Source: an uncultured Clostridium sp. | GTDB taxonomy: Bacteria; Bacillota; Clostridia; Lachnospirales; Lachnospiraceae | DNA: 53,363 nt | NCBI GenBank assembly: GCA_947178445.1 | Contig: CAMWYJ010000019.1 | Span: 1-53,363, forward strand | Reading direction: 5' to 3' | Shown here: positions 1-8,428 of the stretch, in pieces | Numbering within the stretch: the first letter of the stretch is position 1 | Layout of the letters: every line of letters begins with the position of its first letter | Notes under the pieces: generated by a model | What the model saw: only the letters and a program-made list of their open reading frames with translations | What the model was told of the DNA's origin: nothing | The model's database searches: none | Position numbers and translations under genes: made by a program

Positions 1-2
1 AT

Positions 3-59
3 TATGACTGGTATATACCAGACATTGAAGAAATGAAAGGATATACATATGATTATTAA
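3..59 (+). CDS. C-terminal tail of an unknown upstream protein (partial)
   Basis: The frame beginning at base 3 is open from the window edge and reads 18 residues ([18 protein letters not shown]) to a TAA at 57-59. It overlaps the start of the lytic transglycosylase gene by 11 bases, as closely packed operon genes often do. The composition (aromatic and acidic residues, no low-complexity) looks coding, but the piece is too short to assign a family. The alternative is that this is non-coding leader that happens to be open. Confidence 0.4.
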   Translation, partial: YDWYIPDIEEMKGYTYDY

Positions 60-747
60 CGGACTCAATTCAACAAAAGATAACACATATTACAATAATA
101 TATCTTCAAGTGCAGACCATGGTGATTTTGATTCTGTCTTTGATGCTGCAACTGTCATTTATGCAAAACCATTTTCCAGTGAGGGACAAGCTTCCTCTAA
201 CAGCATCAAAAGTCCGGCCAGCATGGATGCGATTTTTAAAGAGGCGGCAGACACCTATGGCATCTCAGAAAATCTATTAAAGGCAGTGGCAAAAGCGGAA
301 TCCGGTTTTGATCCCAACAGCACCTCTGGTGCAGGGGCTATGGGAATTATGCAGCTCATGCCTTCCACAGCCAAAGAACTTGGTGTCACGGATGCATATG
401 ATATAAAACAAAACATAATGGGCGGTGCCAAACTGCTCAGCAGTCTTCTTGACAAATATAATGGAAATACATCCCTTGCCTTAGCGGCATACAATGCCGG
501 TTCTGGCAACGTGGACAAATACGGTGGCATCCCACCATTTAAAGAAACCCAGAACTATGTCAGTAAGATTATGGGATACCTTGGCAATGGAGATGGCTCT
601 ATCCCAGATACCATCTATGCAACGGCAAATCCCTCCAGCTCTGGCGGCCAGGCAAATAAAAATGCAGACCCCTCTTTGGATATTACCACGATTTATGCAC
701 AGGCAGCTTTTAGCACAAACACCCAGAAAGAAAGGATACATATATGA
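49..747 (+). CDS. Lytic transglycosylase (SLT / LysM-less Slt70-type domain)
   Basis: This 232-residue protein carries an SLT-type lysozyme-fold domain (about residues 58-178) that cleaves peptidoglycan glycan strands to 1,6-anhydro ends. Visible motifs are the catalytic Glu84 in AKAESGFDP, the GIMQLMP motif at 99-105 and [10 protein letters not shown] at 146-155. No signal peptide or membrane segment is apparent, so export may use a non-Sec route (for example the flagellar apparatus, as for FlgJ-like enzymes); this is inference. N- and C-terminal extensions share a recurring T-x-IYA motif (residues about 35-38, 188-191 and 214-217). The RBS GAAAGGA lies just before ATG 49. Its stop overlaps the ABC ATPase start by 4 bases (ATGA), suggesting translational coupling. 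Confidence 0.9.
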   Translation: MIINGLNSTKDNTYYNNISSSADHGDFDSVFDAATVIYAKPFSSEGQASSNSIKSPASMDAIFKEAADTYGISENLLKAVAKAESGFDPNSTSGAGAMGIMQLMPSTAKELGVTDAYDIKQNIMGGAKLLSSLLDKYNGNTSLALAAYNAGSGNVDKYGGIPPFKETQNYVSKIMGYLGNGDGSIPDTIYATANPSSSGGQANKNADPSLDITTIYAQAAFSTNTQKERIHI

Positions 748-1466
748 TTCAAACTACAAATATCACCAAAACCTACAATGGTACTGTCCGTGCGGTGGAT
801 AACCTGAATCTTACCGTAAACAATGGAGAAATCGTTGGCTTTATTGGGCCAAATGGTGCCGGCAAAACTACGACACTCAAAATGATGACCGGTATTCTCA
901 AACCGGATTCCGGCACGATTCTCATTAATGACTTTGATATGCAAAAGGAGCCTCTTAAGGCAAAGCAGGTCATTGGGTATATCGCAGACAGTCCGGACAT
1001 GTTCCTCCGTCTTAAGGGAATTGAATTTATGAACCTGATTTCTGACATTTACAATGTTCCTGCTGCCACACGCCAGGAACGGATCAAAACCTTTGCAAAC
1101 CGTTTTGAACTGTCAGAAGTGCTAGACAAGCCAATGCAGAGTTATTCTCATGGTATGCGACAAAAAATGATGGTAGCAGCAGCCTTAGTTCACGATCCTG
1201 CTGTATGGATTCTTGATGAACCATTAACCGGTCTTGATCCCAAATCCGCATATGAACTCAAAAAAATGATGCGTGAGCATGCAGATGCTGGCAATTCTGT
1301 TCTCTTCTCCACTCATGTGCTAGAAGTTGCAGAGAAGCTTTGTGATAAGGTTATTATTATCAATCATGGTAAATCACTGTTTTATGGAACCTTAGATGAG
1401 CTGACTGCCCGCTATCCAGATATGGATCTTGAAAAAATCTTTTTGGAGATGACTGCCCATGAATAG
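744..1466 (+). CDS. ABC transporter ATP-binding protein
   Basis: A 240-residue ATPase with the full set of ABC motifs: Walker [10 protein letters not shown] near residues 36-44, a signature-like YSHGMRQK near 132-139, Walker [13 protein letters not shown], and the switch His in [14 protein letters not shown]. The family (CcmA/EcsA-like) energises ABC-2 type exporters. It starts inside the stop of the transglycosylase gene and its end overlaps the permease start by 8 bases, so these three genes are probably one transcriptional unit. Substrate is not predictable; the pairing with a cell-wall enzyme is only suggestive. Confidence 0.93.
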   Translation: MIQTTNITKTYNGTVRAVDNLNLTVNNGEIVGFIGPNGAGKTTTLKMMTGILKPDSGTILINDFDMQKEPLKAKQVIGYIADSPDMFLRLKGIEFMNLISDIYNVPAATRQERIKTFANRFELSEVLDKPMQSYSHGMRQKMMVAAALVHDPAVWILDEPLTGLDPKSAYELKKMMREHADAGNSVLFSTHVLEVAEKLCDKVIIINHGKSLFYGTLDELTARYPDMDLEKIFLEMTAHE

Positions 1467-3126
1467 TTATATTACCTTAACCAAAACATTTATCGCTTCC
1501 ATCAGCATGAGTCCTCCACAGGATAAACGCCGCAAGGTTATGATTATAATCCTGTCCTTATTTGGACTCTTTGGTGTACTGCTTCCGGTCGCTATCGCTG
1601 TAGGTGTACTTGTGAATCTAATGACTAAGACATTGCTGCCTATCAATTGTGAAGCACTTGGAATACAGCTTATGTTCCATGTTATCTGTCTCTTCACTGT
1701 TGTGTTCGGAATCAATGTCATATTTAATGAATTTTATTTTTCCAACGATATCGAGTTTCTACTGCCCTGGCCGCTTCGGGCTTACCAGATTGTAGCATCT
1801 AAATTTACTGCTGCATATTACAATGAAAATATGATGCAGTTTGTACTGGTACTTGCCTGCATTATAGGCTTTGGGACTGGCTCCGGCATGGGGATCGGTC
1901 ACTGGATCTTATCCATTATCGGTGTGATTACATTGCCAATCCTTCCACTTTGCTACTGTGGAATTCTTGCCATGCTGATCATGGGCTTTACCCGCTTTAT
2001 CAAGAGCAAGGACATGATACAGAAAGTTTCCGTTACATTGCTTTTTATTATGGTAATTGCACTTGTATGCTCTATTGGCTTTTTACAAAACATGGATATT
2101 GATACATATGTAGAAACTTTAGCATCTGGCAACCAAAGATTTTTCAATGTCATGAACATCGTTTTTCCGAATGTTCCCTTATTTGTAAAGACCTTTCATG
2201 AGGGGAGCATTCCTGCTCTGTTTGTTTATATTGTAGTCAATGCTTTTGCTGTTGCAATTATGCTTTTGTTATCAGAGTTCCTGTATTTCCGTGGCGTAAT
2301 TGGGCTGACTGCTTCCGACAACCGAAAAAGCGAGACGAATATCGACAAATTAATATCAAATTGCAAACCGCATAGTTCCTTCTTTTCTTATTTTATGAAA
2401 GAAGTAAAAATACTGGTGCGGACCCCTGTCTTTTTTACAAACTGTATCGCCATTAATTTTTTGTGGCCTATCTTTGTGTACGCAATGATCAAAATTCAAA
2501 GCTACAAAATATCGATAGCAACGCTTAGACACTTATATGCACACCGGGATTTGAGAATCCAGTTATTCTTTCTGCTTGGAATTGTTGGAATCTCTATCAT
2601 TGTTGCTGCAATCAACAGTTTAAGCTCCAATGCCATTTCAAGAGAGGGTAAACATTTTGCATTTATGAAATACATTCCGGTTCCATACTTCACCCAATGG
2701 AATGCAAAAGCATTTGTTGGCATTATCTTTCCACTGGCAGGCGTAAATCTATACTTTATTCCGGTATGTATCCTATTAAACATACCAATCACACATACCC
2801 TGTTTTATATTTTTCTAAGTGTGCTGTCGGTTTGTTTTATTTCCTATATGGGAATTTACATTGATTCCATTCAGCCAAAGCTGATATGGGATGATGAAAT
2901 GAGCGCATTAAGGGAGAATTATAACACATTTTTTGCCATGGCTATTGCCATCGGTTTTACTGCTCTTGTATGTATTGGAGGATTTTTCCTTTTTTGCAAT
3001 ACTAAAATCAGTATTGGGTTTGTCTGGATTTTACTTATTTTAATATTGTCTGCAGCGAATATTATCGTGCTGCTATTGACACTTCATTCCGGAGTTCGAA
3101 ATTTGGAAGAACAGGAAGAAGCATAA
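1459..3126 (+). CDS. ABC exporter permease, multi-spanning membrane protein
   Basis: A 555-residue very hydrophobic protein with roughly twelve predicted membrane helices, the first at about residues 27-52. Length and pattern match the large 'putative ABC exporter' permeases found beside EcsA-like ATPases in Firmicutes, rather than the usual 6-helix ABC-2 permease. It overlaps the ATPase gene by 8 bases and is last in the plus-strand unit, followed directly by a strong stem-loop at 3134-3170. Transported substrate is unknown. Confidence 0.85.
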   Translation: MNSYITLTKTFIASISMSPPQDKRRKVMIIILSLFGLFGVLLPVAIAVGVLVNLMTKTLLPINCEALGIQLMFHVICLFTVVFGINVIFNEFYFSNDIEFLLPWPLRAYQIVASKFTAAYYNENMMQFVLVLACIIGFGTGSGMGIGHWILSIIGVITLPILPLCYCGILAMLIMGFTRFIKSKDMIQKVSVTLLFIMVIALVCSIGFLQNMDIDTYVETLASGNQRFFNVMNIVFPNVPLFVKTFHEGSIPALFVYIVVNAFAVAIMLLLSEFLYFRGVIGLTASDNRKSETNIDKLISNCKPHSSFFSYFMKEVKILVRTPVFFTNCIAINFLWPIFVYAMIKIQSYKISIATLRHLYAHRDLRIQLFFLLGIVGISIIVAAINSLSSNAISREGKHFAFMKYIPVPYFTQWNAKAFVGIIFPLAGVNLYFIPVCILLNIPITHTLFYIFLSVLSVCFISYMGIYIDSIQPKLIWDDEMSALRENYNTFFAMAIAIGFTALVCIGGFFLFCNTKISIGFVWILLILILSAANIIVLLLTLHSGVRNLEEQEEA

Positions 3127-3133
3127 AATCGAA

Positions 3134-3170
3134 AACAGCCAAAAAGGTATCAAACCCCTTTTTGGCTGTT
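3134..3170. terminator. Bidirectional intrinsic terminator
   Basis: A 14-bp perfect stem (AACAGCCAAAAAGG with CCTTTTTGGCTGTT) with a 9-base loop lies between the convergent permease (+) and DUF2156 (-) genes. T-rich sequence on the plus side (TGTTCCTGTTTTT) and on the minus side supports termination in both directions. Confidence 0.85.
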
Positions 3171-3179
3171 CCTGTTTTT

Positions 3180-4088
3180 CTATTCTTGTACTGTTACCGT
3201 ACCCTTTTCCAACAAAATCTCCGGATAGTAGGATAACTTTGCTTTCCGAAGCCCCGGCAGCCCAAGATCCTCCTCCCGATTCACATACATATATTCTGTA
3301 AGCTCTTGCCGCACAAATTCTCTGTTAATCATTGGATAGGCACCCTGTATATCTGAAAATGCCTTTTCAAAATGTACCACGAATGTATCATCGGTAAGTC
3401 TCTCCCCTAAAGTGATTGCAACCACTTTCCCAGAAACCCGCAGCGCTCCACCTGTCATACCAAGTTCTTTCCGATGCCTTATTGCATATACCACAAGTTT
3501 GGACTCATCTATTTTATCAAACTCTATTTCATCCTCCCCTGACATACAATTATTCATGCACCACTGCATTGCCATTCTCGCACATTCTTCCTCATTTTCC
3601 TCCGTTATTGTCTCATATCTCCAATCAGGATTTGCCTCTTCAAAGCGGTGAATATGATTCCTTTTGCCATGAAGCTTCTTGCCTGACAAAACCGCTAACT
3701 TTTCTCTTAAATAGATATAATCTGCATTATCCCTGCTATATTCAATCTGGTATTGATCCGGATACCAGCTATTTAGCATTTCCCATTCCTTTTCCGTCAC
3801 ACAATGCATCCGAAACGGCTGCCCTTGCTCTTTTGCCAGATGTACCACTTTCTGAAACAAACTCTTTGCATCCTTTGCATCCAGCAAATCAATACAATAG
3901 GAATACATTCCATTCTCTCCCATAGAGCGAAAAATAATATCCTCTCCATAAAATGCAATTTCCGTATGATAATGTCTTGCCCAAAGGATTGTATTTGCTA
4001 TTGACATTTCGCATCCACATTTTGTATTCTTTTTCATGGCACTTCTAATTCTGTCTATATCCAAAATAGTTGGTGTTTGAAATTCCAT
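3180..4088 (-). CDS. DUF2156 protein (phosphatidylglycerol lysyltransferase C-terminal-like)
   Basis: A 302-residue soluble protein resembling the stand-alone DUF2156 family, whose double GNAT-like fold is shared with the soluble domain of MprF. Supporting features are the N-terminal MEFQTPTILDID, the mid-protein LHGKRNHIHRFEEANPDW segment typical of the family, and the C-terminal LGLPGLRKAKLSYYPE motif near residues 275-290. No membrane segments, so it is not a complete MprF flippase/synthase; aminoacyl transfer to a lipid or peptide is a family-based guess. Start ATG is preceded by an AGAGG RBS. It is convergent with the ABC exporter. Confidence 0.82.
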   Translation of the reverse strand: MEFQTPTILDIDRIRSAMKKNTKCGCEMSIANTILWARHYHTEIAFYGEDIIFRSMGENGMYSYCIDLLDAKDAKSLFQKVVHLAKEQGQPFRMHCVTEKEWEMLNSWYPDQYQIEYSRDNADYIYLREKLAVLSGKKLHGKRNHIHRFEEANPDWRYETITEENEEECARMAMQWCMNNCMSGEDEIEFDKIDESKLVVYAIRHRKELGMTGGALRVSGKVVAITLGERLTDDTFVVHFEKAFSDIQGAYPMINREFVRQELTEYMYVNREEDLGLPGLRKAKLSYYPEILLEKGTVTVQE

Positions 4089-4209
4089 ATCTTAACCTCT
4101 GATTTTCTATAAAATTTCTATCGCATAAAGAAAGAACACACAAACATTTCCCCATGACTGAGCTATTACATATTCTATGCTGATTTCGATACATTCTATA
4201 CAAGAAATT

Positions 4210-5133
4210 CTACAAACTATCAGGGCTTTCTATCAATATGTCTATATCATTATATCCATAATTCATTAACGCCTTCCGAATCTTATGCTTTGTATCTTCA
4301 TTGGCATTAATATTCACCATTTCATACAACTCAAATACATAACTCACCCATTTTTCATAAATCTTGTTCCGAATTTCAGCAGTAGCAGTACGCTCCCGAA
4401 CCTTTCTTGATTCCTCCACAGACTTTTCTTTTTTTATGAGAATCGGTTCCTCTACAGCTTCTCTTTCCTTCTTTTCTGCATCAGCTGCAGCAATAATGTT
4501 CTCAACTCCCTCCGACAAGGTTCCATGAATATCCTTAATTCCCGGATCATTTTTATCTAATTTCTTGGCAGCCATCATCAAACTCGAATCTCCGCCAAAG
4601 AACCCATCCATAATGCCATCTACCTGAATAATTTCATCATCTAATACATCTTTTTCTTCTTCCTTGGAGTCTTCGCTCTCATCAGGTACTTCCTGCTCCT
4701 GCTGCTCTTCCTGCTCTTCCTCTTCTTCTTCATCCTGCATCATTTCCCGTTCCAGCTCCTCTAAAAAGGATAAATCGACATTACGGAAATGATTCTTTCC
4801 GTATGCAATCTCTTCTAACTCATCTGTACGGACAATGCCGCAGTCATACATCTCTAACAGCAGCTCCTTCACACCCTGGTCTACACCTATAAAATAATGG
4901 TAATACTTCTCAAAATCCTCGCCATCCTTACAATCTTCCACTTCCCGAAGATTATACCAGTAGTCCTTCGTACAATCAATCGTTCTCTTCTTGATTTCAT
5001 TTCCTTTGGCACGAAGTTCCTGGATACGCTTTACCTTTTGTTGGCGCTTGTTATATTGATATAACCGAATTGACCATACTACCATATATATTAAAAATAC
5101 AATTAACAGACCATATACGATATATTCTTTCAT
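4210..5133 (-). CDS. Membrane-anchored acidic protein of unknown function
   Basis: A 307-residue protein not assignable to a family by eye. It has one N-terminal membrane helix (about residues 5-26) followed by a basic stretch (RLYQYNKRQQKVKR), so the bulk is probably cytoplasmic. A glutamate-rich low-complexity tract runs from about residue 128 to 165, then a charged, helix-prone C-terminal half with a basic segment (KIRKALMNYGYNDID) at the end. RBS GAGAGGAAC precedes the ATG. A good sigma-70 type promoter lies about 100 bases upstream (5236-5264). Confidence 0.75.
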   Translation of the reverse strand: MKEYIVYGLLIVFLIYMVVWSIRLYQYNKRQQKVKRIQELRAKGNEIKKRTIDCTKDYWYNLREVEDCKDGEDFEKYYHYFIGVDQGVKELLLEMYDCGIVRTDELEEIAYGKNHFRNVDLSFLEELEREMMQDEEEEEEQEEQQEQEVPDESEDSKEEEKDVLDDEIIQVDGIMDGFFGGDSSLMMAAKKLDKNDPGIKDIHGTLSEGVENIIAAADAEKKEREAVEEPILIKKEKSVEESRKVRERTATAEIRNKIYEKWVSYVFELYEMVNINANEDTKHKIRKALMNYGYNDIDILIESPDSL

Positions 5134-5235
5134 GTTCCTCTCATCCTTACTCTAATCTGCCTGTGCTTTAAAAATAGCTCCCGTGTAAGTTCATCTATAT
5201 AAACCCTCACATAAAATGATAACACATACATATCC

Positions 5236-5264
5236 ATTATACATACTTTTCACTTGTTTTTCAA
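5236..5264 (-). promoter_or_regulatory. Promoter for the acidic membrane-anchored protein gene
   Basis: On the minus strand, TTGAAA and TATAAT are separated by exactly 17 bases, giving a leader of about 100 nt before the ATG at 5133. Confidence 0.7.
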
Positions 5265-5289
5265 TAAGTAAACAGGATTTGTTCATACT

Positions 5290-5331
5290 CCATAAGAAAG
5301 AGCATTACCTTCCCGAAAGAATGTAATGCTC
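5290..5331 (-). terminator. Intrinsic terminator after the small membrane protein gene
   Basis: A perfect 9-bp stem (GAGCATTAC / GTAATGCTC, 5300-5308 with 5323-5331) followed on the minus strand by TTTCTTAT lies 25 bases after the stop of the 78-residue membrane protein. Confidence 0.7.
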
Positions 5332-5355
5332 CATAATCTGTTATATCTACCGATA

Positions 5356-5592
5356 TTACATACCAGACATGCCAGAAAGAACCGTTGCAAATGCTGCACC
5401 GAATATAACATTCAAGATGATACTTAAAACAACCAGTACTGCTGCTACGATCAACTGAGCCTGTGCCCATCTCTTCTTGTTAACATTCTCTGCACTTGCT
5501 GCCCAAATAATCAACATAATAATATTCACGCATGGAATACATGTAAGAACAATCGTTCCAATCCATTGACCTAATGTCATTTCATCATTCAT
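5356..5592 (-). CDS. Small two-helix membrane protein
   Basis: A 78-residue protein with two membrane helices (about residues 9-33 and 45-70) joined by a charged, aromatic loop NVNKKRWAQAQ. The layout recalls the CD225/dispanin-like and related small bacterial membrane proteins that often sit beside DUF2752 genes, as here, but no diagnostic motif is decisive. Its AAGGAGG RBS is optimal and it has its own promoter (5645-5673) and terminator, so it is a genuine, independently expressed gene. Confidence 0.75.
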   Translation of the reverse strand: MNDEMTLGQWIGTIVLTCIPCVNIIMLIIWAASAENVNKKRWAQAQLIVAAVLVVLSIILNVIFGAAFATVLSGMSGM

Positions 5593-5644
5593 TTTAAAAT
5601 CCTCCTTCTTTCGTACTCATGAAAGCCCCTCTTTCACTTTCCCT

Positions 5645-5673
5645 ATCTTATCATTTTAAATACATTCTGTAAA
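5645..5673 (-). promoter_or_regulatory. Promoter for the small two-helix membrane protein
   Basis: Minus-strand TTTACA and TAAGAT with a 17-base spacer, about 55 bases before the ATG at 5592. Confidence 0.6.
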
Positions 5674-5702
5674 CAAAAATTTGGAACAGTTTCCAAAACT
5701 TT

Positions 5703-6164
5703 CTATTGTTCTGCATAGGATATAAGCATCCGAAATAAATTCTTTTCTCTGTAAATCATTGGTGTTTTTGGATAGTTTCCTTCCAATACATATTCCGGAA
5801 AGCAATTTATCATACGATAAATATAGACCGAAAGCAGGATGATCAAAATTGTCCAAAGCATCCATTTAAAACCGGCAGGAAATTTCCCCAAAATATAACG
5901 GCATACCAGAAAGTAGAGCAGGAACGCACCGATTACATAGATAACCGGATTCATTACCCAGGCTTCTTGAAACTGAAAGGTTAAAACATATACTCCGGCC
6001 CGTGTCAACCCACACGCAGGGCAAGGAAGTCCTGTCAACAGCACTCCCGGGCACATATCACCAAATAGCACATTTGCACCCACAATATAAACTGCTACCA
6101 GCAAAACTCCCTTATAATAGGTTTTTATATCCTTTTTTAGATTCAAAAAACCAACCTGATTCAT
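5703..6164 (-). CDS. DUF2752 membrane protein
   Basis: A 153-residue membrane protein containing the DUF2752 hallmark LPCPACGLTRA (about residues 49-59), with three or four hydrophobic segments (about 18-36, 77-97 and 103-124). Function of the family is unknown; the conserved Cys pair suggests a metal or redox role but this is not established. The open frame extends upstream to 6353, but that part lies in the palindromic repeat and is not protein-like, so ATG 6164, preceded by AGAAGG, is chosen as start. A TATAAT-like box (minus strand, near 6200-6205) abuts the repeat. Confidence 0.8.
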   Translation of the reverse strand: MNQVGFLNLKKDIKTYYKGVLLVAVYIVGANVLFGDMCPGVLLTGLPCPACGLTRAGVYVLTFQFQEAWVMNPVIYVIGAFLLYFLVCRYILGKFPAGFKWMLWTILIILLSVYIYRMINCFPEYVLEGNYPKTPMIYREKNLFRMLISYAEQ

Positions 6165-6210
6165 CCCAGCTATCCTTCTCTCTTTCCCCTCTCCTGTTTT
6201 ATTATAAATA

Positions 6211-6551
6211 GGCAATTGCGAAACTCCTTGTTTCAAAAGCTTAGTTGTGCAATATAGACAATATCGCAAGCAGGGTACTTTGGAGCCGTTGGTACTTGCA
6301 TTTCGTACTTGGCGAGGTATCTTCGAGCCTAGTACGAAAGTACACTTGCACACTTAGCGATGCCTGAATACTTAGCGAAGCTTTGCTGAGCTTAGTAGAA
6401 AGGTATGCTTTAGCTGATTCTATCGAGCTTAGTGTGCATAGTGTTACATTGCTTAGTACCATTACGAGCGACAAGTAGTGCAAACGTACCCGGCTGTGAT
6501 TTGTCTATATTGTGAGGCGGATGTTAGCGAAAACAGAGTTTCACAATTGCC
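6211..6551. repeat. Palindromic MITE-like element, copy 1 (341 bp)
   Basis: The element is bounded by 16-bp terminal inverted repeats (GGCAATTGCGAAACTC at 6211-6226, its complement with one mismatch at 6536-6551). Inside these a second inverted pair, CAATATAGACAA (6250-6261) and TTGTCTATATTG (6501-6512), is perfect. The ends and sub-ends match copy 2 (8205-8400) in the same orientation. The centre is about 145 bp longer than in copy 2 and full of short CTTAG-containing repeats. No transposase gene is present, so it would be non-autonomous if mobile. It sits between gltD and the DUF2752 gene and may fold as a long transcript hairpin at the end of the gltBD mRNA. Confidence 0.75.
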
Positions 6552-6607
6552 TAATTTCATTATAAAAAACCTTTTTACCCGCCCCGATTTCATAAAACTG
6601 CGATTCC

Positions 6608-8167
6608 TTACAGATTCGAATATCCCATCAAAGCAGTATCTACTTCTCTTGCCACCTCTCGTCCTTCCCTGATTGCCCATACGACTAGTGACTGTCCTCT
6701 ATGCATATCTCCTGCTGTAAATACCTTTGATACATTCGTCGCATATTTGCCATTGTCTGTCTTTACATTGGTACGTTCATTTAATTCTACACCAAATGCC
6801 TTCGATACATACTCCTGTGAGCCTAAGAATCCTGCTGCGATCAACACAATATCACATGGAACTTCATATTCACTGCCTTCTATCTCCGACATGTTCATAC
6901 GTCCGGTCTTTGCATCCTTCTTCCACTCGAGCTTCACACATTTTGCTTTCGTTACATTGCCATCTTTATCCTTTAAAAACTCCTTAACCGTTGTCTCATA
7001 AATCCGGGGATCATTACCAAACACGGCAATTGCCTCCTCCTGTCCATAGTCCGTCTTAAGAATCTTCGGCCATTCCGGCCATGGATTCGATTCTGCCCGA
7101 CAAACCGGTGGCTTTGGCATCATTTCAAGCTGAACAATACTTTTGCAGCCCTGGCGGATGGATGTTCCCACACAGTCATTCCCAGTATCTCCACCACCAA
7201 TGACAAGCACATTCTTACCCTTTGCACTGACAAACCTTTTATCCTTTAACTCCGAATTGAGCAGACTTTTTGTAGTTGTCTTCAAAAAATCCACCGCAAA
7301 ATAAATACCCTTTGCATCTCTTCCCTTTGCTTTAATATTTCTTGGATTGGAAGCGCCACAGGCAAGAATAATGCTGTCATACTCTTTTAAAAGCGTATCA
7401 GCCTTGACAGCCTTTTCATCTTCATCAGTAAGATATCCACCCATGACATCACCCTTTGCAACCATCGGTGCCATAGCCGCCTTTGTTGCACCAACATTTG
7501 CATTCGTCACGAAAGTAACTCCCTCTGCCTTCATCACTTCTACCTTGCGGTCGATGATGTGCTTTTCCAACTTCATATTCGGAATCCCATACATCAAAAG
7601 TCCACCAATCCGGTCACTTTTTTCATATACTGTCACAGAATGCCCGCGCTTATTTAACTGATCTGCCGCAGCAAGTCCGGAAGGTCCGGAACCAATCACA
7701 GCTATCTTCTTTCCAGTACGCACACTTGGTGCTTTAGGAGCTGCAAGCCCCGTTGCATAAGCCGACTCGATAATACTTCTCTCATTTTCCTTATTCGAAA
7801 CTGGCTCTCCGTTCAAATTGCAGGTACAGGCTGCCTCACAAGGTGAAGGGCATACCCTGGAAGTAAACTCCGGAAAGTTATTTGTCTTTTTCAGACGCTC
7901 AAATGCTTCCTCCCAATTTCCATTGTATACACAATCGTTCCACTCTGGAATCAGGTTGTTAAGAGGACACCCGGAGGCCATGCCGCCAATCATCATACCG
8001 GACTGACAAAACGGAACCCCACACTCCATACAGCGTGCCGCCTGTGTACGCTGCTTTTCTCTGGAAAGTGGTACATGGAACTCATTAAAATTCTTAATCC
8101 TTTCCTTCGGGCTGATTTCTAAACTTGTTTCTCTATCATACTCTAAAAATCCTGTTTTCTTACCCAA
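6608..8167 (-). CDS. gltD: Glutamate synthase (NADPH) small subunit
   Basis: The 519-residue beta subunit supplies electrons from NAD(P)H to the large subunit for reductive transfer of glutamine amide nitrogen to 2-oxoglutarate. N-terminal Cys clusters for 4Fe-4S binding are visible (CMECGVPFC, GCPLNN, CPSPCEAACTC within residues about 46-115), then an FAD-binding GSGPSGLAAAD motif near 158-168 and an NADPH-binding VIGGGDTGND near 323-332, and a C-terminal TAGDMHRGQSLVVWAIREGR. Length is as expected. The start is TTG at 8165-8167, supported by an AAAGGAGA RBS at proper spacing. It follows gltB in the same operon, but with a palindromic repeat inserted between the two cistrons. Confidence 0.97.
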   Translation of the reverse strand: MGKKTGFLEYDRETSLEISPKERIKNFNEFHVPLSREKQRTQAARCMECGVPFCQSGMMIGGMASGCPLNNLIPEWNDCVYNGNWEEAFERLKKTNNFPEFTSRVCPSPCEAACTCNLNGEPVSNKENERSIIESAYATGLAAPKAPSVRTGKKIAVIGSGPSGLAAADQLNKRGHSVTVYEKSDRIGGLLMYGIPNMKLEKHIIDRKVEVMKAEGVTFVTNANVGATKAAMAPMVAKGDVMGGYLTDEDEKAVKADTLLKEYDSIILACGASNPRNIKAKGRDAKGIYFAVDFLKTTTKSLLNSELKDKRFVSAKGKNVLVIGGGDTGNDCVGTSIRQGCKSIVQLEMMPKPPVCRAESNPWPEWPKILKTDYGQEEAIAVFGNDPRIYETTVKEFLKDKDGNVTKAKCVKLEWKKDAKTGRMNMSEIEGSEYEVPCDIVLIAAGFLGSQEYVSKAFGVELNERTNVKTDNGKYATNVSKVFTAGDMHRGQSLVVWAIREGREVAREVDTALMGYSNL

Positions 8168-8204
8168 CGTTCTATCTCCTTTCGTAACATAACTTTATAG
8201 GCGT

Positions 8205-8400
8205 TTGCGAAACTCCTTATTTTCAAAACCTAGTTGTACAATATAGACAACATCGCAAGCGGGGCATTGAGGAGCCGTCGGTACTTGGGTGCCGTATTTT
8301 GGCACCTTAGTACCGTTACGAGCGACACATAGCGAAAGCGTGCCCGGCAGTGATTTGTCTATATTGTACAACGAACAGTAGGGAACACAGAGTTTCGCAA
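8205..8400. repeat. Palindromic MITE-like element, copy 2 (196 bp)
   Basis: Three nested inverted repeats make nearly the whole element self-complementary: TTGCGAAACTC (8205-8215 with 8390-8400), TTGTACAATATAGACAA (8234-8250 with 8355-8371, perfect 17 bp) and, around the centre, CGGTACT (8279-8285 with 8309-8315) plus GGTGCC/GGCACC closing the tip near 8297. The outer 50-60 bases on each side match copy 1. The element is flanked by the 10-bp direct repeat ACATAACTTT (8187-8196 and 8407-8416), which could be a target-site duplication. It lies between gltB and gltD, where it would be transcribed. Confidence 0.75.
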
Positions 8401-8428
8401 TCACTTACATAACTTTTTATTCGTTGTA

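Noticed and set aside
3412..3925. Overlapping plus-strand open frames of 79 and 169 codons
   Set aside because: They lie antisense within the DUF2156 gene, lack RBS and have shadow-like Ser/Pro/His/Leu-rich composition.
5131..5240. About 35-codon frame in the leader of the acidic membrane protein gene, ending ATGA over its start
   Set aside because: No RBS, its ATG falls on or at the -10 box, and an open frame of this length is not unlikely by chance.
6241..6353. Upstream extension of the DUF2752 frame and other small frames within the palindromic element
   Set aside because: The translated sequence is repeat DNA, not family sequence; a start with RBS exists at 6164.
8195..8404. 69-codon minus-strand frame in palindrome copy 2
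   Set aside because: Frame exists only because of the repeat; no RBS and no similarity between the two copies at protein level.
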